From Plakobranchus ocellatus (taxonomy: Eukaryota > Mollusca > Gastropoda > Plakobranchidae), in assembly GCA_019648995.1 (NCBI GenBank), contig BLXT01004061.1, positions 654,757-687,043 of the forward strand: a stretch of DNA of 32,287 bases. Direction: 5' to 3'. A program made the translations under genes and the position numbers. The notes beneath the pieces are model-generated. The model did not search any database. It was not told where the DNA came from and saw nothing but the letters and a program-made list of their open reading frames with translations. Within the stretch, counting starts at the first letter, position 1. Every line of letters begins with the position of its first letter. Below, piece by piece: positions 20,462-31,300 of this stretch.

Positions 20462-22220
20462 TTACAGAGCTGGGCCAAAGTTCTTATGCATGTGATACAT
20501 GTCGAAGCAGGGGTAAGCTCAAAGTGGTACTTTGCAAGTTTCACAATGAAATCTTGTTTCAGTTCTGACAGCTGTTGCTTTACAGACAATGCAATCGGGT
20601 TGATATTTTGCATTCTCATATCGGGATGGATATTGGGTTGTGTTGATGCAGGCTATATGCGGGGGAACAACTTGAGTCTGAAGTTTGGCAGTGTGCATCC
20701 TACTTGGTGAGCTGTCAGTTTACCTGCCTTCTTCTCTAAAGCTTTTTGCTGAAAAGCTGGCTTGTATATCACATAGCTATTTCCTAAAGCAGTATCTACA
20801 AAGAAGTGTTTAATTGGCATATACCACTTGTTTGCTTTGTAAGGGAACTTGTAGTTGCCCAATACTTGATCAAAGGTATCTACCCCACCCATGAACTTAT
20901 TATAATCATGTGACATTAAAGATTTATTTACTAGTCTAAACCTTAACTACTCTTTTCTACTCCTTAATCTTTTTTTTTCAACACAATCATTTTTTGTGAA
21001 TCGTGGAGTTAAGAATTACCCTCTTTGAATCATGAAAACTAGATGCAAGAACTTTGTTGCTTAGAGCAAAGACCGGAGTATCGCTTTTTTTCCTCTTCAT
21101 TTTTTTTTTTTGTTCAATTGTTTTGGGAAATTCTTCCTTTTTTTTCAAGGATTGTTCCTACTGCACCTATTTGTTTCTCAGAAAGCCCTTTGAAAAGATG
21201 CAAAGAAGTGAAGTAATTGTCACAATAAAGGATATGACCTTCAATCTCAAAACCTTCCACTAAATCTAACACTACACCTGCACTAAGGAAATCAAAATCA
21301 TCTTTGCCTGTGTAAATCAGGAACAAGTGAGTTCTTGAATCAGCTAAAACAAAGACTTTGAAACCAAATTTATGTGCTTTTGCTGGCATGTACTGTTTGA
21401 AATAAACGCAGCCTTTGAATGGCATCATTGATTCATCAATTGCAGGTTCTCTGCTAGGACAGAAATATTTCAAGTATGTTGGCTGGAGGATGCCAAGCAG
21501 ATTTCTTACTTTGAAAAGTGAATCAGGGCTTTCCTGCCCTTTGTGAATATAGTCTTTATTATTGCAAAAATGATGAAAAAAAGTTTATCAGTTGGCATTG
21601 ATTTCAAAACATCACTTCGGTGTGTGGTGTAAAGTTCAAACAAAACTTTTAACCCCAGTGATCAAACTCAGCTGCATTGGTACACATCTCCATAGCAATT
21701 TGTAAGCCTATTTATTACAGCATTTATGTCTAAGTCTTGTACAGCACCCCATTACTCTTTTCTAGAGGATTGTGAAAACAACACACATTGCAACTGATTA
21801 TTTGTAAACCTATTGGTTTCACGAGAGAAAAACAGTCCAAAAAAAATCCACAGGCGTGAGGTTTTCTATAGTAGTGTCTAGACTTGATAAATCAAAGCCT
21901 CTAGATGCCTGATCAAAGTTCATAAGCCATTCATCAGCGTTTTCTACTTCTATATTTTCTAAAACTTGCCAATCCTAATCAGGTTCTGTAGTGCAACAAC
22001 CTCTGCCATGTCCCACAGGTCTAGGTCTAGGTCTAGGTCTAGCATCAACAATATTCATTGCAGGGTGTAGATCTATGCCAACAGCCTCTGACTGATCATT
22101 ACTTTCATAACTTATTGAAGATTTAGCAGATTCTGTTTCTTTATCACTAGTAAAGTCACTAGATTCTGCATCTTGAATTACATGCCCTCCAACCTCAGTG
22201 TCACTCTCGTCAGAATTCAT
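20462..22220 (-). pseudogene. piggyBac transposase 1 (DDE_Tnp_1_7 type), inactivated
   Basis: Starts at Met 22220 (MNSDESDTE, an acidic N terminus), followed by an Arg-Pro repeat. The catalytic core has all three Asp: IDESMMPFKG (codon 21435-21437), YCDNYFTS (21219-21221) and MGGVDTFDQ (20878-20880). Between core segments, FKVRNLL and FHDSKRVIL are recognisable. The C-terminal cysteine-rich domain reads CIVC, HCETC, then PCFDMYHMH. Lesions: in-frame TAG at 21975-21977; shifts in T runs near 21850 and 21565; a shift near 21130; stops near 20980; a shift near 20690; and TGA at 20519-20521 at a position where a Cys is expected. It cannot make a full protein. Confidence 0.92.
22017..22043. repeat. 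(CTAGGT)n hexanucleotide repeat in transposase 1
   Basis: Four units of CTAGGT on the plus strand. On the minus strand they encode an Arg-Pro repeat in the transposase N-terminal region. Confidence 0.85.
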
Positions 22221-22316
22221 AATAGCATTTAGCAAAGAACCTGTCCAAATTCCTCTGAAAAATGCACAAAACTTGCTCCAAACCCGTTCAACAAATGCAT
22301 GGAAGGAAGAAGTCTT

Positions 22317-22446
22317 CAGTGAAGAAAACAGCATACCTAGACCAGAGGTAAACACTCTCACTATAATGTACTCACCCCTTTCAGTGAAGAAAACAGTATA
22401 CCTAGATCAGAGGTAAACACTCTCACTATAATTTACTCACCCCTTT
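22317..22446. repeat. 65-base tandem duplication in piggyBac 1
   Basis: 22317-22381 and 22382-22446 are tandem copies differing at about three positions. They lie between the transposase start and the right terminal repeat. Confidence 0.93.
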
Positions 22447-22462
22447 CCCCATTACTATTATG

Positions 22463-22533
22463 CATTCGACGATCGCCGAAGTTAGCAATGCAGAGGGTGT
22501 GATGTCACATTCGACGATTGTTGAAGTTGGCAA
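22463..22533. repeat. Subterminal direct repeat pair of piggyBac 1
   Basis: Two 26-base copies starting CATTCGACGAT, at 22463-22488 and 22508-22533. The second runs into the terminal inverted repeat. Such repeats commonly serve as transposase-binding sites. I see no counterpart at the left end. Confidence 0.75.
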
Positions 22534-22545
22534 GTTAAGTGTTAA

Positions 22546-23164
22546 AAATGACTGGTCCTTTTGATTATTGCAGCTTGAGTTTTAAACTTGACAATCAAGA
22601 CATTGGTCCTATATTGTCAAACCCTGGGGGCCAGTATAAAGAAAGATAGCTCTAGTTTCTACTAATTAGATGTGATGTGCCTGTATATCCTTGGGAATTC
22701 ATAGTCACTATGGTGCCTTCACATCTTCAGCCCAATTATCGAGGTGCACATGAGTGTGTAATTGTGTAATCATACACCCTGAATGATTTAAGGCAGCTGT
22801 GTGCAATGTTGAGAAGTTGACAAATGTGTTCTGAAGGTATTAATTGATGTGTTGCACAAGTTCTTTTTAATTTATTTGCAAGGGAACACTGCCTATGTTC
22901 CAGTTTTGAGTACATTTGGTTATCAAAATATTGAATATCAAAATAGCCGTCTCAGGAACCTGCAAATCGTTTTGTAATATGTATCTGGAAACTTGATATA
23001 GTAAATGCATAAGAAAAAAAATCGAAAATTGTGATGTTCCTAGAACGCTACTTTCGACCTGACCCACATTTTGCTTAGGCCTGTAACTCAAAGCATATGT
23101 GTCCGTATCAGGATTTCAAGCGGACATCATTGCATGATTTCAGTATAGGCTTTAGTTTAGAGCT
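22546..23164. other. Spacer between the two piggyBac elements
   Basis: 619 bases of host sequence with no gene. It includes a stretch at 22687-22718 resembling the minisatellite at 19514-19870. Confidence 0.7.
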
Positions 23165-25794
23165 TTAACACCTAAATGACCGGCTATGCCACCTACAGTT
23201 ACCCCTCCCAGACCAGGGCTGCCACTCCCTTGTTCAACCCCCAGGACCAGAATTGCTGCCCCCATTTCTAGAAATATATGTGCATGCCTTTAACACCAAT
23301 AGGGATAAGCCTATAATGGAAATCCTTTGTATACCCATAAAAGGGTTACTAGATGCTAGAAATTCAAAATAAGAGTTTGCAGTATTTTGTATGTGTTTTG
23401 TTGTTTTTTCTGTGTTCGATGTTGTTTTGAACGAAGGTGAAAAAAAAGGAAAACAAAAGACAGTTGTGAAAGCAGAACACTGAACTTAAAATTTATTGAG
23501 TTAAATTCACTTACGAAGTGATCTCATTTAGGTCACAGAGTATAATCCAAAGTGGCAACAATAATCCACATGAAATAACATAATTACTATTCTAATTCAT
23601 GTCCTCAGGAAACAATGACACTATGAGAAAAAAATGATAATAAGCCGCAAAGGATTTACATGAAAACAGCAACTCTTAAGTTAAAATTATCATAGAAAAA
23701 CCCATTAAGTAAAAAAAAAAAAGCTTAACTATTTACTATTTACAAATCTGAAAAGGGAATGTAGCCTAGATTCACAATGCCTAATATATATAGTGATAAT
23801 GGCTTCAAATCTGACGCACATAATCCTCAACAGTGTGATAAATTTCCATGCAAGGCTCAATACCTAAGGGCACTTAGCACTGCTTGCATTGCATACCTTG
23901 TCTCCTTTCTTCTCTCATTGCCACCTTTAGTACAACAGGCAATGCAACGTGTGGTAGGTTTGAGTGTTTTATCCATAGCTGGAATGGACTCCAAGAAATG
24001 CGGATTGTCTTTGTAGCTCAAACGCTGCAAGTCATGTTGTCAAGCTGATGGGCCTTTTTTCTCTGCCACATTTTCCAGTAGGGAACGTAGGAGGGCAGAG
24101 TGTAAATTCATACAAAGATTTAGTGTTCCTGTTACCTCTGTTGTTGTTTTTTTTGTACAGGATATGCGCTTGGACTCTAGCAAGGTGGATCAAGTGAGTG
24201 GCTGCATGCTTCCACCATTTTAGGGTCTTCTGATTGAAGCTGTACAAGGCAAGGCACAAATCCACTTGGTCTACTCCTTCCATGTATTTGTTGTACCCGA
24301 GGGCAATTTCTGGCTTCTCTTCAGGCTCGTCTGTATGTCTGTTTCTTTTACCAGTTCTGACAGTCATGGCGGTATGTGAGGTTGACATAAGCATAATGTC
24401 CTTTTTGTTGCAGTAACAAGTCGCAAAAACACCCTTTTTTTTCTTGTACAGCAACATCAAACTTTTGTCCGTCAGGTCTTTCCGGAGCCCTTTCCTGTTT
24501 TTGTTGATTGTTCCACAGGTTATAGTTTGGTTTTGTAGCAGATCTTTGAACAAACCAGGGGTGGAAAAGAATGAATCCATATATGCAGTGTTCGAGGTGT
24601 CCTTTCCATGTAAAAAAGCATTTTTAGGACTTAGCCACTTGGAGATCCACAGCAGAAATAGAGTTTGAGCCCGTATTTTATGGGTTTTGAAAGTAAGTAT
24701 TGCATAAACTCTACTCTGCCACAAAAAGGCATCATGCTTTTGTAAATTACGATTTGTTGCTTGATGGTCGAGTGTTGAGGTGGCCATAAAGGGGTCTGAT
24801 TTTGAACAATTTATCATATTGTGGTGATCCTTTTGGTTCCTGCAGGTCATTGTCACAAGGTGAAGAAATGAAAAGAGAGCAAGAAACTGCGAAAAGATTG
24901 GTGTCTCAAAAATTGGGTTTGTGGACCAATATATGATTTTATATCAGGTTTATCAACCAAGCCCATAGTGAATAGTAGAACTGTCATGGTCTGTATATCA
25001 TTCATTTATTGTGGCTGGAACCCAGTTAGTGAACAGATAGTGGTTTGGCTTGGTTTGGCTTGGCAGCTCTCACCTGTTTGGCATATCTGTTCATTTCAAT
25101 AGTCAAAAGCTGAAACATAGTGTCATCAATGAAGGCACCAAAGTAACACAGCATATCATTTGGCTTGTTTGGGGTGAAGGTCTCTAGAAGTCCATTAAGG
25201 TCAGTGAACTAAAAAATGCCATGTGCAGTAACATACTGATTTGCAGGCTCTTCCCAACCGTCATGACTAGGGCCAGACCTAGGTCTAGCTGGTGTTGATG
25301 TGCTCCTACATCTATCTGGCCGTATATCTAGATCTTCATCATCACTATTGCTAACACTGAAACTTTTAGATCTAGACCTAGATCTATCACTTTCCTAAGC
25401 AAGGGGTAAATCATCGTAATCCAGATCATTATATGAATCGTCTAGTTTACTGCTGTCATCACTTCCTGAGTCCATGAAAATTCCTTGAAGCACTGCTTTA
25501 CGTGAGAAATTAGCTTTTCTTGACATGTTTTCAAGCTTCAAACACAACTCACGCCTGCAAATTGATAACGAAAGTGTTTCGTTTCGACTGGGCCGGAAAT
25601 AGAAAAGTAAGATCTAGACTAAGAATATTTTGGATTGGAATAAAGTAGTGTATTAGCTGTTCCAAGAATACTCTTCACTAGTCTGTTATGGCTGGGTACT
25701 TTTTCGCGAATATACTTGTGGCTTGTCTTTTATGTTTTTTTTATTTTATTTTTTTTTTCGCAAGTATGCTCACCAACGGTCCTTTAAGTGTTAA
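23165..25794 (-). mobile_element. piggyBac-type DNA transposon 2, complete ends
   Basis: Bounded by TTAA at 23165-23168 and 25791-25794. Inside are imperfect 14-base terminal inverted repeats: CACCTAAATGACCG at 23169-23182 and, reverse-complemented from 25777-25790, CACTTAAAGGACCG (two mismatches). Internal length is 2622 bases. The termini begin CAC(T/C)TAA like element 1, but the transposase and inner ends differ, so it is a distinct family. The diverged ends indicate greater age than element 1. Confidence 0.92.
23805..25526 (-). pseudogene. piggyBac transposase 2, inactivated
   Basis: Starts at Met 25526 with MSRKANFSRKAVLQGIF, a typical piggyBac N terminus, followed by an acidic Asp/Ser region, then GLVDKPDIKSYIG, YDKLFKIRPL and MMPFCGRVEF. 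The catalytic region keeps the second Asp (AYMDSFFSTP, codon 24575-24577) and third Asp (MEGVDQVDL, 24269-24271). The first Asp is replaced by Tyr (24742-24744, IYKSMM where IDESM is expected). The C-terminal cysteine-rich domain (CIACC, CKQC, EPCMEIYHTVE) ends at TGA 23805-23807. Lesions include TAG at 25395-25397, another TAG near 25211, several stops and shifts between 24900 and 24590, and a shift within the cysteine-rich domain. The longest open piece is 24032-24856. Confidence 0.9.
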
Positions 25795-26648
25795 AGAAAT
25801 TATAATGCCCATTAAACTCTTTTGCTTTGTTTTAATTTCCTTTTGTGATAGTAAAACGGCTGAGAAAAAAGTTAAATGTTTTATTTCTACTTGTGTGTGT
25901 ATTCTAGTCATAAGGAATATTGATGCCAAAACTGTAATTATTGTGTTGTAGTGAATTTCTCTAGTTATGTTTGCTGCTAGTGTTGAATATTAGTGTAGTG
26001 TCACTACAAGAACACATTTTGTGTGGAAAAATTGACCGCAGAAAAATATCTTTTTTTATATATTTGTGATAGAACACCAACAATACATTTCAAAGGGTAT
26101 CAAAGTCTGCAAGACTCCTTTAATGATTATGAGAGAATGCAGAAGTAACGCAAATTGAGAACTATGATAATCTTTAATGATATTTTTAACAGTTGTTCCT
26201 GCCGAAAAGGGACTCATTTTATAATGACAATGTACCTTTATTTTGTAGGTGGTAAATGCCAGATTAATCATGGTCTCCTTTATCACAGATGAATTTTTAA
26301 AGTTTTCCTTTTAAATGCTCAATATCTTACACTTTGAGTAATTGGCCTGATTATATGATTATAATACATTATTGAGATTTTGTACACTGTCATGGCTATA
26401 TCAATTGTGTTATGTTTGTGTAATCATCACTTCTTTTCAACTTTTAGTAGTCTTGACAGAGAACCCACAAAATGCAACAAAATTTTATTTGTTGTTTTAT
26501 TTGAAAATAAATATCATAGCAAGCAAGCCATAGAGTCATTCTGTGTGTAAGAAGATGTCACTACATATCTTTAGTGGTTTGTTTGGTTTGGGTTGGAAAT
26601 TTTGAATGTAATAGTTAATTTTAAGTTCTGCTCTTCCTCTGGATTTAC

Positions 26649-26810
26649 CTTGGGACTGTTGGTGACACAGTAGAAAGGGAACCCACCCTGAGATCTGCAG
26701 GGACTCTTCTGTCGCAAGTTTGAATCTTGTACAGATAGGGTTGGCCTGAGAACCTGAGATTATCTTGCTGTGGACAGCTATATACATAAAAACCAAAAGA
26801 AAAAAAAAAA
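26649..26810 (+). mobile_element. tRNA-derived SINE, copy 2, with target-site duplication
   Basis: Same family as 13550-13713: a tRNA-like head with GTTGGTGACACAGTAG and the B-box-like AGTTTGAATCT, a shared body (GGCCTGAGAACCTGAGATTA then TCTTGCTGTGGACAGC), and an A-rich tail ending at 26810. It is flanked by the direct repeat CTGGATTTAC at 26639-26648 and 26811-26820, a 10-base target-site duplication showing LINE-mediated insertion in the plus orientation. Confidence 0.88.
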
Positions 26811-28194
26811 CTGGATTTACTTCCAATGCAGTGAAATCCTTTAAACGAAAATTTATAGAATCATAGGTTTTACTTTAGTTTAGCAGGTTTTCGGTTAAGA
26901 GTGGTATAAAATAAAATGAAGACGTAAGTATAGCAGCCTTGATCTCATTTTTTTTCTTCAGGTTTCACCACTAAGTTTTGTTTAATTATTTTTGGTTTAA
27001 AGGGATTCTCCTATGGCTTGCATATCAGGTAGTGATTACACTAACAGTCTCCTGTGTATGGTGCAACACTTGACTCAGTTCTCTCATCTTGGATGAGTGC
27101 AAACAGAGCAGGCTGAGTTTTTTAGTTATAAGAGAGAAGGGCTATCTTTTTGGCTCTTTCCATGTATATGTACATCATTTTCTTTTCTTGGCCTTTTTTT
27201 TTTAAATCAAGAATGGAGAGGCAATACTTTGAGTGCAATTTGTGTCCCATGGTGGCTCTCTTTAAAGCTACTGGTCTCACCATCAGACTCAAGAGGTGAA
27301 GAATGTGTAACTCAAGCTGAAAGATATACTCAGTGTTTGAACATATCCAATGATGATAATACTACTGCTAATGATATAATATGTACATGCATCTATGATA
27401 GGGATAGGAATATATGCTTCATCTTTAAAAGTAATTTTGAAAATGTTACAATAAAATTCAGACAACCAAAAAACAAACCCAGACATTTTTGTTAATGGCC
27501 TGAGAGGGAACACTTTTGTTTCAAAGGATTTTTTGACATTCTCCAAAGTGCACCTCACAGTCAGTCATTCATCCTCTCTTTTTGTTGTTGCTGTCCTAAA
27601 ATCTTATGTTGTGTAAAAACTCTGGAAAAGACAGAAATTACATTGAGGAAACAAAGAAATGTAATAAAGTAATTTTCTGGCTAAAACGGCTGTTAAACAA
27701 ACTACAGAAGGTAATTATGTCTCAAGACCAGTCCTTTGTGTTGCATGTCATAGGTACTGTCAAAAGGTTAGAAAAATAAAAATACATCTAAAGAGAGGCT
27801 AGCAACAGAGACAGGTAAAGGCCATCTCATAAGAGATTACATGTCAACAACAACAAATTCCTTCCTTGGAATACATTAAAAAAAAAAAAAATGGTTAGAA
27901 GTCTTGCATTGCAGTAAAGGATCAACAATATATGTAGGAATAGGATTTGTCAGTATCTTAATATGCTTAAAGCAAGATGTAGTTTGTGATTCAAGACTGA
28001 TAGCGAGACATGGATATTATTTTCATCACTGTCTGCTGCTTTACTTTATATAATTATAGTGTGATGAATTTTGTTTCTTTCTTTAAAAAAGCTCATTTTT
28101 GCCTCTCACTTCAAAGTTGATGATGCTGTGCCTACATCAGTATGTGATAAATTGGGAGCATTGATAATGTTGTAAGCAATGCAAATCAGGAGAG

Positions 28195-28341
28195 GAGATG
28201 GAGAGAGAGAGAGAGAGAGTGTGGGAGGGAGAGATACAGAGCGAGAGAGGGAGAAAGAGACAAATTCAGAAAGAAAGAGATGGAGTGAGGGAAAGGGAGA
28301 AGGAGAAACAGAGATAGATTAAAGAGAGAGAGAGAGAGAGA
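28195..28341. repeat. Purine-rich (GA)n tract
   Basis: About 145 bases of GA-rich imperfect repeat on the plus strand, starting and ending with clean GA runs. Such homopurine tracts can adopt triplex structures and can act as GAGA-type sites, but no function is shown. Confidence 0.85.
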
Positions 28342-31300
28342 TATTGCATGTACACATGCACATATTCAGTCTGTTGTTATCTGGAGAACAGAACATGACT
28401 GAAGCAGATGTATGTATTACTATTTAGAAAAATTTTAATTCAGTTTGTAATATGGAGGTTAGTCTTGAATGGAACCATCTGTATTTGTACTAGTTAAGAT
28501 ATAACCTCATATGATAAGATCAGTCACAATAGTCTTATATTGAAAACGTTAATGTTCAGAATTAAGGTCGCAGTTAAAAAATACAACTTGTAATCTTTAA
28601 AAATAAAGTTCACAAGCATAGATCTGTTCATAACAAAAAAAAAAAATCTTCTCAATTCAGAAAGTACCTGTAGTTGTTGGATCATTTTTACAAGTACTGA
28701 GTCACTTGCTTAAGTGTATTGGTTTAAATGTCACTAGATCAGTCCAGATAAGTTAGAAGTTGGAAGTTTAATCCATTGAAATAGCCTGGAATGTCTTTAG
28801 TTGAGGTTCACAATGATGAGAACTCAAATGGAGATATGTCGATTTTGGGTGAAGGTAAGGAATTTCAATTAAAAAAAAAAGAAGGAAAAGTTGTGCAAAG
28901 AATTTCTTCTCTTCTAAAAAATGTATATATATATTTAAGACCTGACTGATTTGGAGTGGTCTCAAGACGATTACTTATTAAACTGTATAAGTCTATTTGC
29001 TACAACAACTGCAGGCTCATGGCTACATCTCTTGTGACAAGATGAAATTAAATCGTCTCAAAGGGTAGTTTTTTAGCATATCGTAATTGTCCTCCAGGCC
29101 GGCTATGCCCTTCACCTTTTGTTGTAACCTTTAGCCTTTGAACCTCTTTTGCAGCTGCATGTAAATGGAAATGTTAATTTGACTCAGTTTTCCCCCGCCA
29201 GACATGCACAGTCAATCCTTGGACAAAGTTATGCTTGTCAATGTCAACATCTTTGGTTTTACTTTACTTCATATCCTTGCTTAAGCTGCCAAAGATAACA
29301 AAGTTGAGCCTGGCAAAGGTCATCCACATATATATGTCTTAGGTTGATTATGTAGGGTAACTGCAATATTATCGGATTCCTTGTCAGTGCCATGCTAGGC
29401 AATCGATTTCTTTGTAAATGCTCTGTTAAACTTGTCAAATTTATCACATTAATTAGATCACTTTGCAACTTGAAACTTTGTGTTTTGTCTGTGCTAAACT
29501 GTTTTATGTGCCATTGACATGTATCATTTAAACCCAATTGGTGTAGGTTTATTTCAGCATGATGACGCATGTATGTTAGTTTTGAAGCTGTAAGTAAACA
29601 TCAGTGGATGTTATATTTAGAATAAGACATTTATATTTAGCATATCACTGGCTCAAACCATGCTACAATCAACAAACACAATACCCAACATGACATATCG
29701 ATCGCTTTCTTTGTTCCCTGAAATAAAGAAAGTCTATCTATGCTGCATTACCTGTAAGAGTCAGAGCTCATGCACTTTTGCTTTGCTACAAAGAACAAAG
29801 AGAGGTGGTATACATGACATGTTAGTAAATGAACTTGATGACAACAATGTGGTTTGAACATTTATCACACTGGAGAAAGTGCCGGACACTTTAAAACCTG
29901 ATGCTTTCATATCCACTTAGTTTGAGATCTAGAGTTTAATTCATTCACATCAAATTTGCCCTTTTTTTCTCTTTCCACGGCATGGATTAAACTTATTTCT
30001 GCCCATTTCTTGAAACAAATATTTTTCTTAAATATAAGCCTTGACGTAGTTTTTTTTTTTTTTTTTGTGAGCTTGCTTCAATAATTTGTATGATTTACTA
30101 CCACTTTTTTCTCTAATTCATTTTGATCTGCAAAAATTTGTGTGGGCTGTTTTTGATTTTGCAATTAATTTTGCCACATACAGAGCTTTATTCATATTAT
30201 CAATTAAAAAAAAAAAACAGTACTTTTCCAGATTCTGCGTAGCTATCTATGAATTGTTTTTCTTTTAAAACACAAAGTACCTGCATGTACATAAATAATA
30301 TTGAATGGTTTTATTAAAACTGAAACATATTTATTTAGCTTTCATTATATACTTATTCTGCTTTTTTAAAAAAAATTAATTTGTTCCCTTCTTTGCATTG
30401 ATTAGTGACAGACATCCATTTGAAATGAGACCCTGGGTGGAAAATCCCCAAACGGAATCTACACCAAAATACCCACACTGTTCTAACATAATAGCAAAAG
30501 TCATTTCAGGTCTTTTATTAAGGATACCCCAAAACAAAAGTTTTTTTTTTTTTCTTGACAAGATTAGTTTCCATTTGATTCAGGCATTGAAAAAAAATTG
30601 TGTATTTTGTCGCATTTCTATTGAACAGATACAATGTGATAGCTTTTAGGTGCAGATATGCCATGACACCAAAATTGCATTTACGCATAAGGCTGGCTTA
30701 AGGCTGTTATGTTGAAGCAGCGACGATCTTTTAAGACAGTCGAAGATATGGGAACAGATTATTTTGGCATTTTATATATGGTCATAACTTAAGAGACCCG
30801 CAAAGAATTTTTTGTTCTTTACATTGCCTTTTTTCATCTATCTTCTGAGTGCCTCAGTTGGACAAATGCGGACAAGACTAATTTCGTATGGATAGCTCCT
30901 ATTTTTCTAACTGTCAAATACATTAAAATTGCAATTTTACATAGGATTAAGATTAAGATGGGACAAAAAAAAATTTTTATTCAGTTACTTTCTGGTAGCA
31001 ATTGATTAAATGCTTCATAAGGAATACAGAATGAATAATATGCAAGAAGGAAAAGGTTTGATCTATCATGAAAGAGAGGAAATAAAATGATTTCATGTAA
31101 CAGTGTTTTTAAGGTAGTCTAAAATAAATAGGTCTACAGCTTTCAGTTGTTTTTTTTTTTTTGTTGTTGTTGCAAACTAATTTTTCTTTTTCTTTTTAAC
31201 AAAAGGCTTTATATTTTCTCATGTTACGAAGAAGGAAAAAATTATCACCGTTTTTGGTATATTTGAAAACCTTATAATCTCAGGAATTGTAATTGCATTT

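Larger units (their letters stand above)
19909..22545 (-). mobile_element. piggyBac-type DNA transposon 1, complete ends
   Basis: Bounded by TTAA at 19909-19912 and 22542-22545, the target duplication diagnostic of piggyBac. Just inside are perfect 15-base terminal inverted repeats: CACTTAACTTGCCAA at 19913-19927 and its reverse complement at 22527-22541. Total length between duplications is 2629 bases. The minus strand encodes a broken transposase. The 5' (right-hand) subterminal region carries a 65-base tandem duplication and a 26-base direct repeat. It lies downstream of SH3RF, in the opposite orientation. Confidence 0.95.

Noticed and set aside
24234..24668. Plus-strand open frames within piggyBac 2 (24234-24416, 24444-24668)
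   Set aside because: They are antisense shadows of the transposase pseudogene.
27241..27330. tRNA-like stretch (GGTGGCTCTCTTTAAAGC and following)
   Set aside because: No proper A and B boxes at the right spacing and no cloverleaf I could fold. Not called as a tRNA or SINE.
29095..29112. CCGGCTATGCC shared with the left end of piggyBac 2
   Set aside because: Only about eleven bases match, and there is no adjacent TTAA or terminal CAC(T/C)TAA, so a solo end is not supported.
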